From positions 38,012,207 to 38,076,206 of the forward strand of contig NC_044283.2 of NCBI RefSeq assembly GCF_004027225.2: 64,000 bases of DNA. The letters are read 5' to 3'. Position 1 is the first letter of the stretch, and each line of letters begins with the position of its first letter. Shown here piece after piece: positions 40,401 to 51,000 of the stretch. The notes beneath the pieces were generated by a model. That model ran no database searches and had not been told where the DNA came from. It saw only the letters and a list, made by a program, of their open reading frames with translations. Source of the DNA: Strigops habroptila (Eukaryota > Chordata > Aves > Psittaciformes > Psittacidae). The position numbers were made by a program, and so were the translations under genes.

Positions 40401-41883
40401 GTAGCAAAAAAGGCTTTCTTATGTCTTTAATTCTGAAAATTGATAAGTTTATTTGAATGTTTGAATAGTGAAAATATAAAATGGAAGACAGATATCTAGT
40501 TATTTATATTGAAGGAATGTACTTACTAGTAAGATTTCCAGATATCCAAGAATATAACAGTCAATTTGTACTTAGCTTAACAGTTACATTGAGGATTTTG
40601 GTTTTTTCCTAATGGTAATATGAAGTAATTAGTAGGTCTCAGCAAATGAATTTAGCGTGTACAGATGCAGCATAAATTTGAACTTAATATTTTGGTTAGA
40701 TCTTTTAACAAACATAGACAGAAGGATGAATGTGACTTCATTCACTAAAAACAAAGGTTCTTATAGCAACATAACACGCTCCTTTCACCAAGCTGCACAG
40801 CTGACTTCCTTAAAACCCAGAATGCTCCTAAATAAGTCAAGATTCATCTAAGGATCTCAGCAATGACTGGCAAATGCTGTTTATTTTGTAATTGTAAACA
40901 TTTTAAATGATCAGAAATAATATCCAGTAATTGACTGTAGACTTGTAATAGTTAAAATACTTACAAACAAGCTACTGGCTTAAATTTTAAGTATTAGCTA
41001 CAGGCTGCCTTTTGACATAGAACTAATTTATTGCACATTTTAATATAAATATTTTTTAAAATAAATGCTGTTATTTTCAATATCCACATTTATGGTTACA
41101 TTGACCATGCCTGAAATAAAGATTTATGCATTGTTTTTTTATTTTCACCAAATCATATCACAGTTATATTTCCTTATGAAATTAATAACTTGATTCTGGT
41201 AGTTTTATATGATTTTTTGTTGTTGTTAGTTCTTGATTCAATTTCCTGTATTTCATAACACTAAGCATAAAAAATAATTTCAAATCGTAAACTTCATATA
41301 AATAAAAGTTCCATGGTGTTGACGTATGAGATTTTTAACTAATTTCTCAATTTCATCTTAAGTGAAAAGTGTCATTTCTATTAAGTACATTACTCACCAG
41401 TTGTTTTGCTTCTTTTTTTCATACCTTTCCTTTGAGTTCTGGTCCACTTTTCGTATTATTTCTGAATGTCACCCCATCATTATTCTGACCAGATGGTAAG
41501 ATGTAGTACACTACAAGTATTCTGCAGCACTTCCAGGTTTTTGCGCACAAGATAATTGTGGAAGTTCTCTGACTTCCCTAAAACACACACATAACAATCA
41601 CTCTGCAGCACAAAATACTCTGCACCAGCTCAAAAAAAGCTCTGTATGTGATATTTTTTCCCATGAAACAGACCACCCAGAAACTGATGTACCTAGACAG
41701 TGATTATGTGTAAAGAAAAAAAAAAAAAAATAAAAGAGGGAGCCAAAACATTGTTTAGAAAGACAGCTATCACTGTCAGACCCTGTAGAAATTTGGAAAG
41801 CAGAATAAGGAGGATTCACTGGATTCAAGGCTCCCTGCAAATTCTTTGTTCAAAGTTGGGATGAAGGTTTTGGGGGATTTCTC

Positions 41884-41902
41884 TTTTTTTTTTTTTTTTT
41901 TT
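41884..41902. repeat. T19 homopolymer
   Basis: Uninterrupted T run followed by GGGAGGGAG, in intergenic DNA. Confidence 0.9.
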
Positions 41903-44900
41903 GGGAGGGAGATGTTTCTTGCTTTTTAGAAGTATTAAAATATAATCAAAAATGCATTCCTTCTCTCTTCAACTGGATATTAGTCAAAGAATGCACAGTA
42001 GTAGTATTTATTAAACAATTAATTTCAATGAATATAAAAAAGCATGAGTTTTATCCATGAGTTTTATCCATCCTTTAAGGAAATAGACAACAATTCAGTT
42101 GCACCAGAATTACATAGTTCTAACACACACAAGTTACTTTATTGGGTGGCTGGTCTGATTACTTGGTCACACTAGCTTTTTAAGAAGCCTTTTGCAGTTT
42201 GAGTGTAAGCACAGAACAATTTCTTTCCAAATGTATAGACATTTGCACTGCTTGATGAATTGATGTCAGATGAACAGGGTAGACCGTCAGTCCTTCACAT
42301 AGAGTGTTGCCAAAGTTGCAAGAGGCATGGGAGGGGTTCACATATTTTTGTTTTGTTTTTACTGCCAGCTGCCGTACTGCTGTGGTGTTTAAAGACAGTG
42401 CCAAATACATGGTTTTAAAGGTTCTCCTATAATTACATCAGATAGAGAAAGCGCAGGGCATGCTTTAACACTGAATCCTTCCTTATTCATTTAGAGCCTG
42501 GCTCGAGACTTGAGGAGTTTTAACACCTTGCAGAACTGCCCTCCTAGCAAGTCCTGTACTGCCCTGGCCATACACATTTGTGGTCATGTTCACATTCTTC
42601 CAGGAGACTATAATTGTTTTAAAAGGTGTTATTGATTCTCAGGCATGGAATTAACTCCAAACTCCCTAAGTTATCTAATGACTTTTAAAAAGTGTTTTAA
42701 ATAATAATACTTGTATCCTCATTGAGCACTGTGTTACTAGCTTTAAGTTTTGGTTTGTTTTTTTTTTCTTTAAAAGCATTAAGCATTTAAAATGAAACAC
42801 TAGCAGCTTATTGTTCCCCAGTTACTTGACCTATATGCAGGACAACGGATTGAAAAATCTACTATTGTGATGCCAAAGATACAGGCTATGGCAATGTTGA
42901 GCATGACAGTAGGATTTTGATCAAGGAAAGGCATGCTGGAGAGCTAGAAAGCCTCTCTGGATAGGTATCCAGGACTGGATTCCTAAATCCCCTTGTCCTT
43001 AGCTTCCTAGGCAGCTAATTCCTATCCCTCTTCACTAGGCATTTTCCACTGGATAATTTTCTTTACTCCAAAGTCTTTTTTCAGTTGTAGTAGATGTTTC
43101 CAAAGTGGCAGGAAGCTTTCTAATTCTTAGCATTCCTTCTTATCTATTGATTAAATGCAATCTAAAAACCAGTCATCACCTCTCTCACCTCTCATTTATA
43201 GTAACATCCTTCCACATGCTGTGACAAATCTTTTCACAAAAATTGCATACTTTCTAAGCATTCTTGCAAATCAGGAAATGCAGTGTGCAAGTTTCTCATT
43301 CTCTTTTTGAACATCTCCAGTGATTTCCCTTTTCTACTTTATAAAGCAAAGTGATCCTTCACTTTATGATCCTTCGTAAACTCCTAAGCCAAGCAAGCCC
43401 TTTTATTCTCATATATTCCCAAGATATTAACTTCTATTTCTATTCTGACAATACCACTAACTACAATTGCTATTTCTCATATTTTCAAAAACACATTCTA
43501 TTTTCTTTTATCGTGCCTGCTATTTTTGCAAAGACGGAAAACTACAGGACTGTTTATTTTTGTGTCTTCATCCAACTGTCACCATGGAAGTCTTGACATC
43601 TTGAAGAACTCATATAATATGAGCTCTGGTAATAGATTTTCCATAACTATTTTCTTATACTCTGCTTTGATGTATCCTGTCTTCTCATTTTCCTGAATTA
43701 CATGAACTGCTGTTGTCCTAGATGAGCAAAATAATCTAGCATGAGATATGATATGCTGCAAAAATGGATTTTTGCAAATCTCTAAGCTTGGTGTTCATTC
43801 AGTTTCTTGCCCTCTAAGTTATTTTGACATTTTTGGCAGCCAGTCTACCTGTCTTAAATTATTTTGCTTTAATAGCTAGGTAGAATATCTGAAATAAAGT
43901 ATAGCTATATAACCTCATCTTCTTCTGCAGTAATTGCTGCCTTTCTACAGTATTGCATACAGAAAGGTCACACAAAAATTACATTATAAAAACAAACAAA
44001 CAACTCTTGGACATGGAAAACTGTCTTATACTTGCTGAACAATAAAGTTTCTTGTTAAGGAAGGTTTTGTGGTACATTCAGTACGTGACCTGAAATATCT
44101 TTTAATTACCACACACAATGCTAGACATTTGGGGCATTTCTCTAGCTTTGTTTTCCACCAATTCTTTTCAGTAGCAGTTGAGGAAATGCACTACATACCA
44201 AAACTACATACCAAAGTACACATGCTGCATAACCGTGTTTGGATGCTCTCCTAAAAGCATTGCCCGGTGATCCATTCGCAGGTGTGATATCACATATTTA
44301 GTTTTCATAGCAACTTGAGTAGCACCTTGCAGGATGGTAATAAATATGAGGCATTTGAAAAACTATTTTTGAATGAAAAGTGTGTCATATGTCTGTGAGA
44401 GATCATATTCCAGTCTCCTTTTCAAAAACAGAGTAAAACCACCTGGAGCCTATTCATGCTTTGATGCCACTCTGGTCTGTGTGGAACAGTGGAATGTAAT
44501 CCATGGGCCATGGAAAAGAATAAATGTAAGTAAATGTAGTGAAATGGAAGAGGAAGCACCACAGCCATAAAAGGAAAGCAAAAAAGACATTGTATTGCTA
44601 GACAAAATGTCTACTAGAAAACAGTAAATGAAATCACATTCTTCACACAAATAACATGCAAGTGTTAATATGCATTCAACATCTGAACAGCTTCGGCATA
44701 TAAGACATTATTTAATATTATTGTTATTTCTTAACTTTGAACAGAAACTACATTATTTGTCTCTCAACGCACCCAAATCAAACATTAAAGGAGTCATTTA
44801 ATATCTTTTCATGCCTGTGATTTCAGATAATAGTTGTCATATTTTTGAGTCTATCTAGGATCACTGTCGCTAATTTCAAATGTATTCTGCCAAGGTTGGA

Positions 44901-46957
44901 TAATAAACCTCTTGGGCAAGTGTTAGAGCACCTTTCAGTGAAAAAAAAATCTAAAGTGTGATATGATTTGGTTTGACTCTACCATTGAATAATGCAGCAT
45001 CAGTTTTAACTATATCACATTTTCTTAAATGAGCATATCAGCTTCTATTACACACAGAATAAGGTACCCAAAGCATATGTTCTGTCTTCTGTCAGCTGGC
45101 CACTTAGGAAGATAGAACCTTTATAGTATGTTACTGCCCATTGTGACAGCTCTTCCAACTTTTTATGCGGTCAAGTACTGTTTTTTCTTAAGAATAGCTT
45201 ATCTGAAAATCTGGACCACTGAAACATTACAAAGTGGGAGTCCAGATGCTTCTATGAAAGCTTTTATGAAAACTGAAGGAAAGGCTTAAAAACTGTCAAT
45301 TTATGAATCACGAAGAAAAAATATTTCATAACTACACCCCCACCTCCTCACCCCTCAAATTTCATTGTGAAGACTGAGATGCTGACTCTATATTTTTAAC
45401 AAGGTAAGGTTCTACAAAGAGCTTTTTCTTATGGGCAACATTTTCTTTTTTTTTGCAGTTGGTCATATTACAAACTTGTGGTGGTAAAGGATTACGTTGC
45501 AACAAAGTTCTGAAGAGCACCTGTAGTAAGTCAGTAGCAAATCCAGTGTGGCTTGGAGGAGCAGAGCACACGTATGCCTAACAGCCAAGCCATCTCTGCT
45601 GGGTCCAGGGATAAATCACAGAGCCATCCTTCTATTACTTCCTCCTGGATTTGGAGGATTGGCGCATACTGTTCTAGCTAGGAACACTGTCTCTATTTTC
45701 AAATGTATTTTGCCAAGGTCATGGGTACTGACATGGAGGACTTTTTCTTTGGATTTTGGTTGGGTTTTTTTTTTTTCCATCTTGCAAGAGGTGTCATTTA
45801 GGTTCTTGAATGGAATAATGGAAAGAGTCCATTCAGCCAATAAAATCAGAGTTAGAAGCGCTGGGTTAGTTTATCACAATACTTTTAAACAATTTCAACC
45901 TATCATACCCAGCATTATATTCAACCAACTGATCTTTGGGACACAAACTTGTAAGATTTGTTTTACAGAAACAAAGAGCACTCAGCTCTTAAAGCATTCC
46001 AGCATCTCAGAAGAGTTGAGATTGTTCGTAACATTCATGCCAAGTTACCAACAATTTAGAAAGCGCAGCTGCCGAAGGTCATTCCAGCTATAGCTGTTTG
46101 GAAACACAGAGGAGTTTATTGATCTTTTTCTTTGCTTAGCACTTAAAGAAAATACTAGTATGTCCTAGAAATAAAGACTATGACAGATGTTGATCAAGAC
46201 TTGGCCAAACAGGGTGGGGAGGGGGCTTTTCAGGGTTGGGTTGAGGGTGGAAGACTCCACTGTAAGGCTGTTGTTAGGTCCCTGTGTGGTAATATTGTTC
46301 TCATGATAGCCTTTGACCTGGCACTATACTTGTCTCTCTACAAATCAGGGAAGCTGGCTCAGCTGGTTGGGAAAGAGCTCATTAGGCATGGCAATTTAGG
46401 TGGCACAAATTTCACAGCTCCAAAGCAATCTGGAGGCCTCACAGAAACAGAGATCATATTCAAACAAATCACTAATCCCAGAGGCCAGCTCTGACTGCTT
46501 TTATGAAGTGAATCATGATCTTTAGGAAAACTAAATGGCTGCAGTCCAATTTAGCAGCTGGATTGTATTAGTTCACATTTTTAAGGACAAAGGTTATAAT
46601 AATAAGATCTTGTGTTACTCAATTTACTCAATTAGGTAACATAGTTACCTCAATGGTTGTCTAACAGTTTGCTGGTGTTAGGAACAATGTAATTTGTTTC
46701 TTTCAGGTAATATAAAAAAAAAAAAAAGGAATTCCATACAGGAAGGCAACCTAGTAGAAAACAGGCAGCTGAGATAAGAGATGGACAAAATAGGCACACT
46801 GTTGCTGGAAGCAAGTTAAAATGGCAACAAGCAGTAACGATACAGGTGAAGTCTGAGTCAGAGAACTTCAGGGCCTTGAAAACACAGCAAAAAGTTTAAA
46901 CCTGGTACACCAGCCAAAAAAAACCCCAGAGAACCCAAAAGACAAGCGTGTGTTAAT

Positions 46958-46974
46958 ACACACACACACACACA
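46958..46974. repeat. (AC)n microsatellite
   Basis: Eight and a half AC units about 1 kb upstream of the HPGD promoter island. Confidence 0.95.
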
Positions 46975-47829
46975 TGATGTACATATGTTCATACAGCTGA
47001 AGATTGGAGCAATGGGCTTTTCTCATCTACTCAACACTCCACAACACTATTTTCTATGAGATACCATTTGTGAATCTTATAACAGGCTAACAAACAAGAA
47101 AATTTATTTAATCTTTTAAATCATTAAGGTTGCTCTTATTTCTACTGCACAGTGTTATATCTCAGCATTGATAAATTTTAGTTGCATATAAATCAATGTA
47201 GCAGAATTTGGCTTATAAACTGCAACAGTGGTCAGATATTTTTTAAGGTACAAGCTATGTTAGCCATAGAGCTGAAAACGTCTAGAAAGTACTTGTCTCA
47301 ATATGTCTAATATCAATAACTTTTAACGGCTGGGTTTTTTATACAAACAAATTCTACTTACTGACACAATGAAAGGGAGAAGGCTAGTAGGGTATTGTGA
47401 AGTGTGAAAAAAAGGTGCTATGTTTGTTTTTTTTCCGAGGCTGAACTTTCTTTCAATTCCTCACCCCGCTGCTGACACAACTTGGGCCAACCAAAACGCA
47501 CACGGCCTTAGAAGCTGCCAAGAGCCCTTATCAGAGCTCGTAGCCGCTTCTCACGCGATTTATGGAGGTGCAAAGGCTCTTCCCTCGCGCCGAGATGAGC
47601 GGCGGGTGCCTCAGACCCCTGCCCTGGGACCGCCGAGCGGGAGCCGGTCGTCGCTGGAAGCCCGGGGACTGAAGAGGGGTTGAAGTTGATCCCCTCTCTG
47701 GCCCTTCGACTCTGGGGGTGATCCAGGCACTCGGGAGAACGATTTAATGACCTACTCCACCCCTACTCCCCCCGCCCAGGCTGCTTTCGGTCACACGAGA
47801 GGGGAGCGGTGGGGAATGAGCCGCCGCGG

Positions 47830-47912
47830 CGGCGACAGGAGGAGGAGGAGGGAAAGAGGGAGGGCAGGAGGGAGGGAGCGAGTGAGCGAGCGAGCGAAGG
47901 AGGGAAGAAACC
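47830..47912 (+). repeat. Purine-rich GGAGG/GAGCGA tract in the HPGD 5' region
   Basis: About 80 bases of nearly pure A/G on the + strand, built of GGA, GGGA and GAGC units (for example four consecutive GAGCGA-like repeats near 47876-47896). Such a tract can form G-quadruplex or triplex structures and is prone to length change. It lies 60-145 bases before the HPGD ATG, so it is probably transcribed as 5' UTR or sits at the start site. Confidence 0.75.
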
Positions 47913-47975
47913 GGGCAGGTGACACCGCGCTAGGTTGGTTCCAGCTCGGCGGGCGCGGGGCCGGCGGCGGCGGCC

Positions 47976-48068
47976 ATGCACGTCAATGGGAAGGTGGCTC
48001 TGGTCACCGGCGGGGCGCAGGGCATCGGCCGGGCTTTCGTCCAGGCGCTGCTGGGCAAGGGCGCGAAG
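47976..48068 (+). CDS. HPGD: HPGD coding exon 1
   Basis: Encodes residues 1-31, from [12 protein letters not shown] through the Rossmann loop (Gly12, Gly16, Gly18) to the end of the first helix at Lys31. The exon ends on a codon boundary (phase 0) and is followed by the donor GTAAGC. The ATG sits in GGCC-ATG-C: purine at -3, not G at +4. The exon lies inside the CpG island and is GC-rich, in sharp contrast to exons 3 and 4. Confidence 0.96.
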
Positions 48069-51000
48069 GTAAGCCCCGGGAGGAGCCCCTGCCCTCCCCT
48101 CCGCCTCCCGCCTCGCCCCTCTGCCTGGCACCTGCGGGTGCGGGGCGGCGGCAGCCCCCGGGCTCTCCTCGGCGCGGCACCCGTCCGTCTGCCCACCCGC
48201 CGCTCAGCCTGTCCCTCCGTCCTCGCTCAGGTGGCCCTGCTGGACCGCAACTCCGAGGCTGGGCAGGAGAGCAAGGCGGCCCTGGACGAGCAGTTTGAAG
48301 CGCAGAGGACGGTGTTCATCCAATGCGACGTTACAGATCAGGAGCAGCTGAAAGGTAAGAAGGAAACTGTCAGCGCTGGGCTCCGGCTTAACATGCAGCA
48401 ACCTGAAGGCGCCTGGGCTGCTGCACCAATAAATGTGCAATTAAGGTTTCTGGAGGACAGCCTACTCCCAATATCTTCTGACAGTGACTCAAAAAGGATT
48501 TGTTTCTGAACCTGCAGATGGGAAATATTGCTACCAGCATGCGTGTATTTCACCGTGTTACTTGGCACATTGTAAAGAAAAGCCAAAGAAACCATTTTCA
48601 TTGAGCGCTGTGTGTGATATTTTTGCGTGAAAGCTTCTACAGAAGATAATTGTTATTTTATGAGTAATATATATAAACTTTAAAGCACAGACTTGCTTTT
48701 TATGAGGCTTCAGTATAGACTCCAAGCTGCATTCCCTCGTCACAGGAGTAATAAATTCTGCTCTGGGTTGCAGTGCTCTTTCCATACAGCACACTTACTT
48801 TCAGCGTGTTCTGCTGTAGCTGAAAGTAGGGCTGGCAAAAGATGGCACGCTGCTTTACACGGTGTTAAATATGGGTTGATAACATTACACACATATTTTG
48901 CAGACGCAGAGAACGGCAAAGAACTTCCCTCAGACGTGATTTCCACTTGTTTTCTACTTAGTAAATAAATTGTGTTCCCTACTGAGTTCTTAGAGTATCA
49001 TATAATGTCGATGTGCCCTTCACAATATTTCATATCAGGCACATCACTTCATCAAAGTTTCATTATTAAATGATGCATTCATAAGTAGTGACTCAGATTC
49101 ACATTTTGACATCGCTTTTGTCAGTGCCCATTCCCCAGGCTAGATGTGAACGTTTTTAGTTCTGCTTTTATTCACTACGCTTAACCGGACGTTTTCTCAA
49201 CAGCAGCGCTGGTTGAGCATATCCATTCCTCTTTCACAAATGATTCTAACTAGTTCAGGATTCGGCAGTATTCTTCATCACTCCAACTTAGCGTGATTAT
49301 GCTCAATTTCAAAGCTTTACTTCATCTGTCTGTGAGAGAGGTGCTGGACTTTCAATTTGAGCTCTGCTCTAATCGGCAAAAAAGTTTTTATCAGGTAGGC
49401 TGATAGGAGCAAGAAAAAGCATCCAAGAGGTAGGAATGGCATGTGCTGCAGGTTGGGTGTTACCTCAGTGTGCTTTCTCCCTCATGATCCCTCCTCCCTT
49501 TAGTGCCAGGCTGGTGCAGGACCAACAGAGGAGTGAGCTGGGAACTGGAGGGAGCAGGACAGGTCTGTAGGGGAGGTTTTGGAACCAAGTTAGTAGGAAA
49601 AGAGAAATCGGAATAGGATCAGAATGGGCTTTCGCAAGGAATGAGAGCAAGAATTTATGCTTATGCTTCTCTGATACTGCATTAATCTTAATGCAGGAAG
49701 TATAAATTTGCAATCATGTCTTACAATCCTTTGGGGTTTCTGGGGCATTTTTTAGTGGTTTTGTTGGTTAGGGCTATTTTTCTTGCTTTATTATCCTAAT
49801 TTTGCACTTGTAATTACAAGCCACTACTTAATAAACTTAGATTAATTTCATTCTGGTGTTTAAAGTTCTTAGTGGATGCATCAAGTCCTGTACTTGCCCT
49901 TTATGTGAAAGGTCATGTGCATGAAAGAAGTTCCTCTTATTTTAACTTTAGCCCTTTCGGTATGAAACAAGTCACAGTACTAGAACTAGTATCTGTAGGT
50001 GCATAAGGCTTATGGGTAGGAAATTAGCTGCTTCATCTACTTTCAAGTCTTGCCTCTGCTTTTTTCTCTAGTGGCTTTTTCACACAGTCCCCCACAAAAA
50101 TCTAACTTGTCCTACTTTTGAAAAATCACCATACATGTACTTTTGCTTTCCATGAATGTTTAGGAAGCTCACATATAACTGATGTCTGTACTTACTTTCC
50201 ACTTTTTCTTACCTCTCTGTTAAAATGGATGCTCCTCTTAATTTTTCATTTTTCTTCATGCAGTATTTTACATGACCATCTGCTTTTAATTTTTATGATT
50301 CCATAAGCACTAACTAGTGTGCAACGTAAACATAGAATTATTCTACATTCAAAAAGGGAAGAACAAGTCAGTTTAAACTGATGTGCAGGTGATAACTTTA
50401 TAAAGGATTTATAAAGAGATTTTTCTTTTTGTTTTTAGGGAATATATGGGATTACTGTAGGAAGATAAACTTTTATGAGAAATATTCCAAATTTGGTAAT
50501 CATTCTTTATTTAGATATGAAAACAGCTAAAAAACTTTTGGATCATTTCTCAATGTGTAAACTAGAAAACTACAATTAGTTAAGACTGTGTGGATTTAAT
50601 AAATAATAGGCAAAAGTACTATTATCCATGGTGGGCTTTGAAGGCAAAATATTTTATTAAGAATGAGGTTGATAAAAGATGTTATTTCTTTGCTATGCAA
50701 AATTTGGAAGCTATTTTGTACTTATTTTACTCATTGAAGCTATATTAAAATATAAGTTCTGCTCCTGATAAAGCCAAAGGTTTTCATGTGCCCATACTGA
50801 TGCAGGATTGGAAAGATGAGAAGTGATTGAAGAGTTAAGTAGAGAAACCAGAGAATGAATTAGCAACAAACAGCAGAAGCCAAAAAGGCAGACAGCCAAA
50901 AATAGAGTTTTAGTAATATTATTCTAGTACAGAATAAGAATATTAGAAAAAGCTGTACAATAAAGGCAGTTGAACAAATAAAACCTTTCCCATCAGCTGC

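Larger units (their letters stand above)
37425..47449. other. Intergenic upstream flank of HPGD, no gene seen
   Basis: AT-rich (especially 38.8-41.4 kb), with several AATAAA hexamers expected by composition. The longest non-repeat frame in the window (45548-46093, 181 codons) and a 104-codon frame (46180-46494) lie 1-2.4 kb upstream of the promoter island. Neither shows a known domain. This flank is where proximal regulatory DNA of HPGD would be sought. Confidence 0.65.
47816..48298 (+). other. Possible upstream ORF overlapping the HPGD start
   Basis: An ATG at 47816 (purine at -3) opens a frame shifted relative to HPGD. It passes over the HPGD ATG and, because intron 1 is a multiple of three, continues in the same frame after splicing to a TGA at 48296-48298 in exon 2, giving 106 codons. 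An in-frame ATG at 47747 would lengthen it. It matters only if transcription starts upstream of 47816. The peptide is Arg/Gly/Pro-rich with no recognised domain, so any role would be regulatory. Confidence 0.3.
47450..48360 (+). promoter_or_regulatory. HPGD: CpG island promoter of HPGD
   Basis: This is the only strongly GC- and CpG-rich stretch in the window, spanning the 5' flank, 5' UTR, exon 1, intron 1 and exon 2. I see no TATA box at a sensible distance; GC-rich and GA-rich repeats fit a dispersed CpG-island start. One CAGGTG E-box (47916-47921) lies 55 bases upstream of the ATG. E-boxes of this type bind Snail/ZEB repressors, which are reported to repress HPGD in mammalian tumour cells; use of this site here is inference. 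The exact transcription start cannot be read from sequence. Confidence 0.8.

Noticed and set aside
40600..41400. AATAAA hexamers that might mark a 3' UTR of an upstream gene
   Set aside because: The region is so AT-rich that AATAAA is expected by chance, and no coding exon precedes it.
47763..48196. Arg/Pro/Ala-rich minus-strand frames opposite HPGD exon 1
   Set aside because: GC-rich CpG-island DNA lacks stops in most frames. There is no domain and no independent support.
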